From Burkholderia sp. 9120 (GTDB taxonomy: Bacteria; Pseudomonadota; Gammaproteobacteria; Burkholderiales; Burkholderiaceae), in assembly GCF_000745015.1 (NCBI RefSeq), contig NZ_JQNA01000002.1, forward strand, positions 5,580,001 to 5,644,000: a DNA stretch of 64,000 nt, written 5' to 3'. Below are positions 1-10,900 of the stretch, in pieces (the first letter of the stretch is position 1; each line of letters starts with the position of its first letter). The notes beneath the pieces are model-generated. The model did not search any database, was not told where the DNA came from, and worked only from the letters and a program-made list of their open reading frames with translations. The position numbers were made by a program, and so were the translations under genes.

Positions 1-3000
1 CGTCCACGCCGAGCGCAACGCCGCGCGATCCAGCTCGCCGCGCAAGGTCAAACGACGCTGGTTCACATACAAACCGCTACCGCTCTCCAGCGCGCTATGA
101 AACAACAAGCCCTGCTGAACCGGCGTGGCCGGATAGATATCCTCGACACGCGCGAGGTCCAGTTTCAGCGACTCGAATTGCGCCTGGCTCAGTCCCGCCA
201 GCACAAAATCCGCCGCAGTCGCTTCGGCCCGCGCATTCACCGCATGGTCGATCAGACGTTCGAGACTGCGCTCGAAGCGAGCCTTCAGCGCCTGCGCTTC
301 CTGCTCCGGCAGAACTTGCGGCGCATAGCGCCAGCTCACGCAAAGCTTGCCGTCGACGATCCGTGCGTTGATATCCAGCGGATAAGCCAGCGTCGCCGCG
401 CGATCAGTCAACTCGCCGATGGCCTCGTCGGCGAGCGCAAAGCCGCCGCGCTCGTTGAAATGCCGGTCGAACTGCCCCAGATAATTGAAGCTGACCAGAG
501 GCAAGGGCAAAGTCGCGAGCGACGCTTTGGTCTCCGCGTCGCCGTACGTGCTCAGCAAGCCCCAATGCAAACCGTTGCGCGGCACCGCGCGACGCCGCGC
601 CTTGGCGTCGATCAGCGCGAGACGCGCGTCGGCTTGCGCTTCGAGCCACAGCGGATAGCGCGCGGTAAACCAGCCCACGGTACGGCTCAAATCGAGGTCC
701 GTGTCGCTCTGCGGATCGAACGCGTCCAGCGTTTCGCGGCCATGACTTTCCATCGAGAGCAACACACCGCCCTGCGTGCCGACGGCCTGCGCGAGCGCCG
801 CGAGTAGCGTCTCCTCGACGTTCGTGCGATAGGTCGCGCCCACGCGCTCTACCAGCGTTCGCGTGAAAGCCGTTTCGAACGACGATTCCAATGTTTGCAC
901 CGAAGCGACCGTCGGCGCCGCTGCTTCCTTCGCTGCAACAAAACCCCGCACGTCCGCGCGTGCAGCGGACAGCGCGCCGCGCCACCATGACAACTCATTG
1001 CGAAGCTCGCTACGTCGCGCGTACTGGGCCAGGCGCTGCGCCCACACGCTCCACGGCGCGCTCGCGGTCAGTTCGATCGGTGTGGACGCGCTGGCCTGCG
1101 CATACGCACGTTGCAGGTCGTCGAGCAGGACGCGCCACGACACGCCGTCCACCGCCAGATGGTGAATCGCGATCAGCAAACGGCCGCCCTGCGCGAGGCG
1201 GAACCAGGCCGCGCGAATTAGCGGACCGGCTTCGATATCCAGCGACTTCTGCAACGACGTGCCCTGCTGCTCGAGCGCCACAAGCCAGTCCGCGCGATCG
1301 CGCCAATCGAAGACTTCGAACTGGCACGCCGACACCTCGCCGACCTGCTGCTGCCAGACCCCGTCATGCAACGCGAAGCGCAACCGCAACGCGTCGTGCG
1401 TGCGAATCACTGCGTCGAGCGACGCGCGCAACGCGGTCTCATCCAGCGTATCCGGCACGGTGAGCAGCACCGCCTGATTCCAGTGATGCTGCGCGCCACC
1501 GAAACGTTCGAAGAACGCCCGTTGAATCGGTGTGGTCTCGAAGCGCGTCTGGCTTGTCCGCGAATGTTGCGCGGCGGCTTGCGTTGCGCCGCCCGATGCC
1601 GCCGTTGCTGTTGCCGTTGCAGCGGCCTTGACCGCCAGCGCCGCGAGTCGTTCGATCACCGGATGATCGAACATCTGCTTGGGCGTGAAACGCAAACCCG
1701 CGCGACGCGCCTGCGCGATCACCTGCAGGCTGAGAATCGAGTCGCCGCCGATCTCGAAGAAGTGATCCGTCACCCCGATATCGTCGCGCCGCAAAACGCG
1801 TCGCCAGACGGCGAGCAGCGTCGCTTCCGCTTCATTGCGCGGTTCCACCGGGCCCTGTGCCTCATTCGCTGCCAGCGACGAGCCGTCACCGTCGCCGTCA
1901 CCGGCTTGCGGCGCCGTACCGAGCGCCAGCAAGGCCGCGCGATCCACCTTGCCGTTCGCCGTGACCGGAAGCGTCGCGAGCGCGCTCACGCGCGCGGGCA
2001 CCATATGCGCGGGCAGATTCGCTGCGAGTTCGGCACGTAATGCGTCGGCGTCGAGCGAAACGCCCGCCGCAAAAGCGCTCAACTGAAGCGCGCCATGCTC
2101 GTCGGCGTGGGCGATGACCACGGCGTCCACGACACCAGGCAACGCGCGCAGCGTAGCAGCGATCTCGGCGGGTTCGACGCGGTAGCCGCGTATTTTCACC
2201 TGCTGGTCGAGCCGTCCTTCGAAGACCAGAGCGCCGTCCGCGCGTCGATATGCGCGGTCGCCGGTGCGGTAAAGACGCGCGCCCGGCGCGCCGTGCGAAT
2301 CGGGCACGAAGCGCTCGGCCGTCGCGGCCGCGCGGCCACGATAGCCGCGCGCGAGCGTCGCGCCGCCGACGCAGATTTCGCCGCTCGCGCCGGGCAAAGC
2401 CGGATTGCCGTCGGCGTCGAGCAAATAGACGCTTGCGCCTTCGAGCGGAAAACCGAGCGGCAGCGTGGCCGCTGCGCCGCCTCGCGCGAACTCGGCGCGA
2501 TCGAGGCGCTGCGTGAGCACGCCGACCGTGGTTTCGGTCGGCCCATAGTGGTTGAGCACCGCGCAATCGGGCGCGAGCGTCGCGATCCGCGTGAGCAGCG
2601 CGGGACCGGCCGCCTCGCCGCCAAGCACGAGCGCGCGGCGCGGCAATGCGTGCGCCGCATCGGCGGCGTGCAACAGGCCGGCCAGATGGCCGGGAACGAT
2701 CTTCAGCGCGTCCACCGCATGCCGCGTCATCGCGGCGGCAAAGCGGTCCGGGTCGCGCACGTCGGCGTCACTGAACAGATGGAGACGCCAGCCTGCCGCC
2801 AGCGCGCCGAACAGCATGGTATGGCCGAGATCGGCGGCGGGCGTCGACGTGTAAGCAGCGCTTTCGATACCTTCAGGCAGACGGCGCAGCACCGCGTGCG
2901 TGTAGTTCGCCAAAGCGCCGTGCGAAACGGTCACGCCTTTGGGCTCGCCCGTGGAACCGGACGTATAAATCAGGTAGGCCGCTTGCTGCGGATGAGCGGG

Positions 3001-4935
3001 TTCGTTGGGGGCAGTATGTGCGTCGGTTTCGGTAGCGACGGCTTCGACGCTTGCAAAAGCGTGATCCGCGACGATCGTTTCACAAGCCGCCTCGGCGGCA
3101 AGCGCGGCGATGCGCGCTGCGTCGTCGGCCGAGCAGATCACGCAGCGTGCGCCGCTGTTCTTCAATTGCCAGATCAGACGTGCGTCGGGCGCGCCGAGAT
3201 CGAGCGGCACATAGACGCCGCCCGCGCGCCAGACGCCGAGCACGCTCGCGACGAACGCCGCGCTGCGTGGCAATGCGAGCGCCACCGGCGTCTCCGCCTG
3301 CACACCGAGTCCACGCAAGCGCTGGGCGAGCCAACCGGCACGCGCCCACAACTCAGCCCATGAGAGCGTCTGTGCGTTGCCGGCTGCATCTTCTTCGACG
3401 CAGGCAATCGCGTCGCGTCGCGACGAGTCGTGCGCCGCACGCGCGGCAACTCGCGAGAGCACGGTGGCCGGATTGTCCTGTCCGCTCGATTGCGCCTGCG
3501 CTGCGGGGACGCCGAGCGAGAGTTCGCCCACGCGCTGTTCCGGATCGGCGGCGAATGCGTCGAGTACCGCCGCGAGCGTGCCGATGAGCCCGCGCACGTC
3601 GCGATGCGCCAATTGCGCGCAGCGGTATGACAGGACCAGCCGCAGCGTTTCACCCGGGACGGCGATCAGGCTGAGCGGATAGTGATTGCGTCCGCTGCTG
3701 TAGGCAGCGCCGTAGGTCTGCGCGTCGATGTCCTTTTCGGCGTCGGCATCGGGCACGGCCTCGCCCTCTGCATCCTGATCCAGCCGACTGATCCTGAGCC
3801 CGTCCTCACGCGCGGCCGAACTCAGGTGCTGCGGAAAGTTTTCGAACACGACGATGCTGTCGAACAGCGCCGCGTCCGCATCCAGCCCGGCACGTGCGCG
3901 CAATTTCGCAAGCGGCACGTGTTCGAGCGGGCGCAATGCGTGGTTCGCCTGTTGCACCTCGTCGAGCCATGCGCCGACGCTCGCCTGCGGCGGCACGCGC
4001 AGCGCGAGCGGCAACGTGTTCACGAACATGCCGACCATGCGCGCGACGTCCGGCGCTTCGGCGGGTCGTCCCGACACCGTCACTCCGAAGCACACCTCGC
4101 GCGTGCGCGCATGACGCGACAGCAGCCAGGCCCACGCCGCCTGCACCAGCGTGTTCAGCGTCACGCGGCGTTCGCGCGCGAAGCGCTCCAGCGTCGCGGT
4201 GCGCGTTGCGTCCAGCACGACGGTTTGCTCGGCGAACGGCGCGCGAGCGGCGGTGTCCGGTGCGGCATGTGCACCACGCGCCCGGCTCGCCGGCAACGGC
4301 GTCGGCCAGCCATCGTGCGCGAGCAGCGGCGGCAACGCGGTGTCATCGAACGTGCGCTTTTGCAGCCATTCCACGTAGCGATGAAACGGCGGCTCGGCCG
4401 CTTCATCGGCCACACTCGCACTGCCCGTGCGATGACGATCGTAAGCAGCAACGCAAGCCGCCAGCACCGCCGCCATACTCCAGCCGTCGATCTGAATGTG
4501 ATGCAGCCGCCACACGAACCAGTAACGCGCGTCCCCGACTCGCAGCAGTTGAAGTTCAAGACTCGCCGCGTGTTCGAAGTTGAAGCCGCGCGTGCGCGCA
4601 GCCTGCCACTCCTCTGCCAGTTTTGCGCGCTGTTCAACAGACGACAGTGCCCGCCAATCGTCGAGCGCGAGGGTAGCGTCGCTCGTGCGATACACCACCT
4701 GCAACGGCGACTTCAGCCCGTTCCAGCGAAAGTCCGTGCGCAGCATCGCGTGCTTCGCGACCACCGTGCGCCACGCACGGCCGAGTGCGTCGACGTCGAG
4801 CGGCCCCGCGAATTCCAGCACCTTCTGCGCGTAATACGGATCCGCGTCGCCGCGCAATGCAAGCGCGAGCATGCCGGCCTGAATGTCGGTGAGCGGCGCG
4901 ATCTTCTCGATGTTGTCTTTCAGGCGAAACGTCAT
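1..4935 (-). CDS. Nonribosomal peptide synthetase (second NRPS), C-A(Asp)-PCP-E-C..., 3' end outside the window
   Basis: The reading frame is open from an ATG at 4935 to base 1, giving at least 1,645 residues. Visible domains are a condensation domain (HHxxxDG as HHIQIDG at residue 145), an adenylation domain (about 480-1000), a carrier domain (GGDS, Ser1066), an epimerization domain (HHLAVDG at 1258, later NYLGQFD) and the start of another condensation domain (YPATPVQQG near 1595). The A-domain pocket reads D-L-T-K-V-G-H-V-G, which I recognise as an aspartate code; with the E domain this predicts D-Asp or, if hydroxylated by an enzyme not seen here, D-beta-hydroxy-Asp. It lies 37 bases downstream of the first NRPS stop, so the two are presumably co-transcribed and the assembly line passes from one to the other. 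No thioesterase is visible in the part shown. Opposite-strand open frames here are GC-rich shadows. Confidence 0.95.
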   Translation of the reverse strand, partial: MTFRLKDNIEKIAPLTDIQAGMLALALRGDADPYYAQKVLEFAGPLDVDALGRAWRTVVAKHAMLRTDFRWNGLKSPLQVVYRTSDATLALDDWRALSSVEQRAKLAEEWQAARTRGFNFEHAASLELQLLRVGDARYWFVWRLHHIQIDGWSMAAVLAACVAAYDRHRTGSASVADEAAEPPFHRYVEWLQKRTFDDTALPPLLAHDGWPTPLPASRARGAHAAPDTAARAPFAEQTVVLDATRTATLERFARERRVTLNTLVQAAWAWLLSRHARTREVCFGVTVSGRPAEAPDVARMVGMFVNTLPLALRVPPQASVGAWLDEVQQANHALRPLEHVPLAKLRARAGLDADAALFDSIVVFENFPQHLSSAAREDGLRISRLDQDAEGEAVPDADAEKDIDAQTYGAAYSSGRNHYPLSLIAVPGETLRLVLSYRCAQLAHRDVRGLIGTLAAVLDAFAADPEQRVGELSLGVPAAQAQSSGQDNPATVLSRVAARAAHDSSRRDAIACVEEDAAGNAQTLSWAELWARAGWLAQRLRGLGVQAETPVALALPRSAAFVASVLGVWRAGGVYVPLDLGAPDARLIWQLKNSGARCVICSADDAARIAALAAEAACETIVADHAFASVEAVATETDAHTAPNEPAHPQQAAYLIYTSGSTGEPKGVTVSHGALANYTHAVLRRLPEGIESAAYTSTPAADLGHTMLFGALAAGWRLHLFSDADVRDPDRFAAAMTRHAVDALKIVPGHLAGLLHAADAAHALPRRALVLGGEAAGPALLTRIATLAPDCAVLNHYGPTETTVGVLTQRLDRAEFARGGAAATLPLGFPLEGASVYLLDADGNPALPGASGEICVGGATLARGYRGRAAATAERFVPDSHGAPGARLYRTGDRAYRRADGALVFEGRLDQQVKIRGYRVEPAEIAATLRALPGVVDAVVIAHADEHGALQLSAFAAGVSLDADALRAELAANLPAHMVPARVSALATLPVTANGKVDRAALLALGTAPQAGDGDGDGSSLAANEAQGPVEPRNEAEATLLAVWRRVLRRDDIGVTDHFFEIGGDSILSLQVIAQARRAGLRFTPKQMFDHPVIERLAALAVKAAATATATAASGGATQAAAQHSRTSQTRFETTPIQRAFFERFGGAQHHWNQAVLLTVPDTLDETALRASLDAVIRTHDALRLRFALHDGVWQQQVGEVSACQFEVFDWRDRADWLVALEQQGTSLQKSLDIEAGPLIRAAWFRLAQGGRLLIAIHHLAVDGVSWRVLLDDLQRAYAQASASTPIELTASAPWSVWAQRLAQYARRSELRNELSWWRGALSAARADVRGFVAAKEAAAPTVASVQTLESSFETAFTRTLVERVGATYRTNVEETLLAALAQAVGTQGGVLLSMESHGRETLDAFDPQSDTDLDLSRTVGWFTARYPLWLEAQADARLALIDAKARRRAVPRNGLHWGLLSTYGDAETKASLATLPLPLVSFNYLGQFDRHFNERGGFALADEAIGELTDRAATLAYPLDINARIVDGKLCVSWRYAPQVLPEQEAQALKARFERSLERLIDHAVNARAEATAADFVLAGLSQAQFESLKLDLARVEDIYPATPVQQGLLFHSALESGSGLYVNQRRLTLRGELDRAALRSAWT

Positions 4936-4971
4936 GACGCGAACCCTGCAATGGAACGGCACAAAATGAAT

Positions 4972-7900
4972 TCACGCATCGAAGCTCTCCAGCAAATTAT
5001 CGAGATCGTCCTGATCGATCTGACTGCCGAAATCGGACGGCGTGTACTGCGGCGCGGCCCGATCGCACTGCGCGACCAGCAGGTCGAGCCGCGCGGCGAA
5101 CGCATCGACCAGCGCCTGCACACGTGGCGCGGCCACTTGCTCGCCGGCGAAGCGCCAACTGATCGCGAGCTTGCCGCGCGCGACCTTGGCGTTGATGTCG
5201 AGCGCCCACGTGAACGGCGCATCCGCCGCGACCGGCCAGCCCGCGTGTTCAGAGGCGAAGCGCCAGCGGCTCGCGGCGTCGAGGCTCGGATCGAACTGGC
5301 CGAGGTAGTTGAAGCTGATTCGCGGCGCCGGCAGCGCGGCCAGCGTCGCGCGAACCGTCTCGCTGCCGTGCGCGTTGAGCAGGCCCCAATGCAGACCGTT
5401 GTGCGGCACGGCGCGGCGGCGCTCTTTCGCATCGACCAGCGCGCGATGCGCGTCGTCGTGCGCATCGAGCCACAGCGGATAGCGCGTCGTGAACCAGCCG
5501 ACCGTGCGGCTCAGATCGAGTTCCTCGTCGCCGAGCGCCTCGCGGCCGTGTCCTTCGAGCGACACCAGCGCGCCGCGCGCGTCGCACCATTCGCGCAGCG
5601 CTTGCGCGAGCGCGGCCAGCAGCACTTCCTCGACGCTCGCGCGATAGGCCTTCGGCGCTGACTGCAACAGCCGGCGTGTGGCCGCTTCGTCGAGTTCGAG
5701 CGTGACCGCCTCGGTGTCGGCCATGCGCGGCAGCCGCGACGGCACCGCGAACGACGGGCTCGCGGTGTGCGGCATCTCCGCGTTGGCGAGCGCGTCGCGC
5801 CACCAGTTGGCTTCGTTGCCGACTTCGTCGCGTCGAGCATGCGCGATCGCGCGCTGCACCCATGCGCTCCACGGCAGATTCGCCGGCAACGTCGGCGTGC
5901 GCCGGGCGAGCGCCTGCTCATAGGCCGATTGCAATTCGTCGAGCAGCACGCGCCACGACACGCCATCCACGGCGAGATGGTGAACCGCGATCAGCAAACG
6001 CCCCTCGCCACGCAGACGGAAGTAACCCGCGCGGACCAGCGGTCCGTGGGCGATATCGAGTGTCGATTGCAGATGCTCGCCGGCTTGCGCGAGTGCGTCT
6101 TGCCAGGCCTCGTGCTCGCGCCAGTCGAACACCTGCAGCGCGCAGGCCGATGCTTCACCCACCTGCTGCTGCCACGCGCCTTCACTGCGGAAGAAACGCA
6201 GGCGCAAGGCGTCGTGAGCCGCGATCAGCGTATCGAGCGCCACGCGCAAAGCGGTTTCGTCGAGTTCGCCGCGAACCGCGAGCAGGGTCGACTGATTCCA
6301 GTGGTTCTCGCCGTGCGGGAACTGGTCGAAGAAAGCGCGCTGGATCGGCGTGAGACCAAGCGGTTCATGCGTCACGGCGAGCGCCGCGTGCGGCTCGGCG
6401 CTTTGCACGAGCGGAACGAGCGCGGCCACCGTGGGATGCTCGAACACCTGGCGCGTGCTGATCTTCAAACCGGCCTGACGCGCCCGCGCGACGATCTGCA
6501 AACTCAGAATCGAATCGCCGCCCGCTTCGAAGAAGTTGTCGGTAACGCCGAGGTCGTCGCGACCGAGTACCGCGCGCCAGATGTCGAGCAGGCTGCGTTC
6601 CGCCTCGCTCGACGCATCCACGCGTTCGCCGGTCAGCACCGGCGCGGGCAACGCGGCGCGGTCGAGTTTGCCGTTGCCCGTGAGCGGCAACGCGTCGAGC
6701 GCCACCAGCACGTGCGGCACCATGTGCGCGGGCAGCCGGCTAGCCAGACGCTCGCGCAACGCGGCAGCGTCGAACGTGGCGCCTGGCGTGCCGACCACAT
6801 AGGCGACCAGTTGCGCGCTGTCGTCGCGGACCAGCGCAACGGCGTCGCTGACGTCGCGATCGGCCAGCAGCGCGTGACGGACTTCGCCCAACTCGATGCG
6901 GAAGCCACGCAGCTTCACCTGCGCGTCGTCGCGGCCGAGGTAGTCGAAAGCGCCGTCGGCGAGCACGCGGGCGCGATCGCCGGAGCGATACAGCCGCGAG
7001 CCCGGCGCGCCGAGCGGATCGGGCACGAAGCGTTCGGCCGTGAGCGAGGGACGTCCCACATAGCCGCGCGCCACCCCGGCGCCGCCTACGCACAACTCGC
7101 CCGCGGCCGACATCTCGCCGGTCGCGTTGCGCACCGCGAGGCCCAGATCGGGCAACGGCGCACCGATAGGCGACTGCGCGTGCGAGCCCATTTTTGCGGC
7201 GGACGTATCGCCGAGATCGCTCGCGTTGAGCAGATACGTGGTCACGTGGACGGTGGTTTCGGTGATGCCGTACATGTTGACCAGTTGCAGGCCGGCCGGC
7301 GCACGCGTGCGATGCCAACGCGCCAGCGCCGCCGGTTCAAGTTTCTCGCCGCCGAAAATCACGAGGCGCAGCGAAGCGAGCGGCGTCGCGTCGACGTCAG
7401 GCGCAAGATCGTGCTGCATCAACGCGCCGAACGCGGAGGGCGTCTGATTCAGCACGCTCACCTGCTCATTGCGCAGCAACGCGTGAAATGCGGGGGTGTC
7501 GCGCGTGATCCAATACGGCACGACGACGAGCCGCGCGCCCGTGCACAGCGCACCGAACATCTCCCAGACGGAGAAGTCGAACGCGCTCGAATGGAACAGC
7601 GTCCAGACGTCGTCCGCATGAACCGGATGACGTTGCGCCGCCGCGTCGAGCAAGCGAGCGACGTTGCCGTGCGTGACGCCGACGCCCTTCGGCTGACCCG
7701 TCGAACCGGACGTGTAGATGATGTACGCCAGTTGTTCGGGGTGAGGCTGGGCAGCCTGGTTCGCGGGCGAAACCTCGTTCGCGGCCCGATCCGCCGTGCC
7801 TGAATTCAGCAACGACAGCACGTTGAGATCGCGCAACAGCGTTGCGTGACGCGCGGCGCTGTCGTCGTCGGCCAATACGGTCTGGATACCGGCGTCGGCG

Positions 7901-10900
7901 AGCAGATAGCTCAGGCGTTCATGCGGATAGTCGGGATCGAGCGGCACATACGCCGCGCCCGCCTTCAGCACGCCGAGCACACCCGCGACCAGCGCATTGC
8001 CGCGTTGCGCGCAGAGGCCGACACGCGTTTCCGCTCGCGCGCCTTGCGCCACCAGACGCGCGGCCAACGCATCCGACCAGCGGTCGAGTTCGCCATACGT
8101 GAGCTGGTCCGTGCCGCAGGTGAGCGCGCGAGCGTCCGGCCGGCTGCGAACCTGTTCGGCGAAACGGGCGAGCACGCTTTCAAACGCGAACGATGTACGC
8201 GGTTCGGCCCAGGTCGAGGCCGCCGTCGGCGCCGGTAACGCGAAGTTGCGCAGCGGCCCTTGCGCCCGCGCGGCGACGATCTGCGAAAGCAGCGCGACGT
8301 AACCCTCGGCGAGGGCGTCGAGTGTCGAACGGTCGAGGCGCGCGGCGTCGGCGGTCCAGCCGAGTTCGAGCGTATCGCCGACCAGCGCCGTCACCGTCAG
8401 CGGATAGTGGCTGCGCTCGCTGGCGTCCACCGCCATGATGCGCAGCGGTGCGTCGCCGGCACGCAAGGCGGCGCTCACTGGATAGTTTTCGAACACGAGC
8501 ACGCTGTCGAACAACGCGTCGCCACTGCGTCCCGACCACTGCTGCACGCGTGCGAGCGGCGTGGCCTCGTGTTCGCGCAGTGCGGCGTTCGCGCCTTGCA
8601 ATGCGCGCGCCCAGTCGCCGAATTCCATCGCGGACGGCACATCCGTCTCGAGCGGCAATGTGTTGATGAAGAGGCCCACCGTACGGCCGATCCCTTCGGG
8701 CGCAACGCCGCGTCCCGATACGGTCACGCCGAACGCGGCGCGTGAGCGGTCGGCGCGGCGCGCGAGCAGCAGCGCCCACGCAGCCTGCAACACGGTGTTG
8801 ACGGTGACGCGAGCGGAACGCGCCGTCTGCGCGAGTTGCGCGGTGAACGAGGTGTCGAGCACGCGGTGCAAGCGCAGCGCGGGCGTGGCGGCCGCGTGTG
8901 CGTTCGCGTTTGCATCTGCGTTTGCATCCGCATCGCTCGGCGAAGACAGCAACGCTGGCGCGCTATCCAGCAGCAATGCGGGCGGCTTCGTGTCGTCGCT
9001 CGCAAGATGCGCGCGCCACCATGCCTCGTCGCCGTGACGACCCTGCAGCCACGCGACGTAATCGCGCCATGCGGGTGCGCCGTCCCGCGGCTTCGTGTCC
9101 AGCGCCGTGCGTTGCCCAGCGCGTACGGTGTGGTAGTCCGCGAGCACTTCGTCGAGCAGTTGCGCGGCACTCCAGCCGTCGGTCAGCAAATGGTGGGTGG
9201 TCCACACGAGGTCGTGCGCGCCGTCGGGGCGTGCAAAGAGCGCGAGGCGCCAGAGCGGCGCGTGCGCGAGATCGAAAGGACGCGCGCGATCGGCGGCGAG
9301 CCAGGCGTCGAGGCGTGCGTCGTAGCCCGTTCCCTGCGCGTGCCAATCGTGGCTCTGCCAATCCAGTTCGAGCGTGCGCTGCACCACCTGCAACGGCACC
9401 CCGCCATGCGCCCATTCGAACGACACGCGCAGCACCTCATGACGCGCGAGCGCCGCTTCCCAGGCCGTGCGCAACGCGTCGCCGTCGAGCATACCCGCCA
9501 GCGTGAGGCGCTTCTGATTCACATAAACGCCCTGCGCCGCGCCTTCCAGCGCGTGGAACAACAGGCCTTGCTGAACCGGCGTCGCCGGGTAAAGATCGGC
9601 CACGTTCTGGAACGGCAACGCGAGCCGTGCCAGCGCAGCGCTGTCGAGTCCGGCAAGCGGGAAGTCTTCGGGCGTCGCGCCCGGTCCGGCTTGCGCGCAA
9701 TGCGCAATCAGTTCGCGCAGGCTCGCATTGAATCGATCCGCGAGCGCCTGAGCGCTGTCGTCGTCGAGCAGGCCGCCGGCGTAGCGCCACTGCACCCGCA
9801 ATTCACCGGCCACGACCATCGCGTTCAGGTCCAGCGCGTAGTGCAGCGCGCTGGCCGGATCGGTGCTGTCGTCGACCAGTTCCGGACGCAATGCGATACC
9901 CGCCGCGCCGGGCGTGCCGTCGAACTGGCCGAGATAGTTGAAGCTGACTTGCGGCGCGCTCAGGCTCTGCAGCGCGGTGGCCGCACGTTCCCAACCGGCG
10001 GCATGAGAGGCCGCGGCGCGCAGCAATGTCTTGGTGGCGCGCAGCGTCGCCATGCGGGCCTCGGCGGAATCCGCTTTGTCCGTTGCGTTGCTGGTCGCCT
10101 TGTCGGTTGCTTTCAGCCACAGCGGATAACGCTGCGTGAACCAGCCGACCGTTTGCGATACGTCCACGTCATCGCGATGCAGTGCACGGCCGTGACTTTC
10201 CATCGACACCAGCACGCCGCCCCACCCGTCGCATGAAAGCGCGAGCGCCGCGAGCAGCATGTCCTCGACGCTGGTGCGCAACGCATGCGCGGTGCCTTGC
10301 AGCAGGACGCGCGTCGCCTCGGCATCGAGCGTCGTGGTCAGCGTGCGCGCGTCGCACACGCGCTGGCCTTGCAAAGCCTCGGCAGGCCACAGCGGACGCG
10401 AAGCCTGCAAGGTCTCGCGCCACCACGCTATGTCGCTGGCGGCCTCCGTCGCATGCGCATTCACATTCGTAAGCGCCGACGGCGTCGACACGCGTGCGCT
10501 ATCCACCCACACGCTCCACGGCATCGACACGCGTTCGGCGAACGGCGCCTCACCGCGTGCCAGACGCTCGCACGCGAAACCGAGTTCGGCGATCAGCACA
10601 CGCCACGACACAGCGTCCACGATGAGGTGATGCGCGGCGAGCAGCAGACGGTCCGACGTCGACGCGGCGCGACGCACGAGCGCGGCGCCGAACAACGGTC
10701 CGTGCGAGAGATCGAAGCCGCGTTGCAGGCGCGCGGCGGCATCGGCCTGCGTCTGCTCCTGCGCGCTTGCATCGCCCGCCTCGACGACTTCGAAGCGCAC
10801 TTCGCCCGCGCCTTGCACCTGCTGATGCCAGGCGTGCGCCTCGTCGCGCACGAAGCGCAAGCGCAGCGCATCGTGACGTTCGACCAGCGCTCGCAACGCC

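Noticed and set aside
3682..5661. A 659-codon plus-strand frame spanning the junction of the two NRPS genes
   Set aside because: Same shadow effect; basic, unconserved-looking text, no ribosome-binding site, overlapping real NRPS coding on the other strand.
8888..8940. Frameshift or assembly error in the NRPS
   Set aside because: The unusual Asp/Asn/Ala-rich segment stays in frame, and the C2 motifs continue on both sides, so it is a low-complexity insert.
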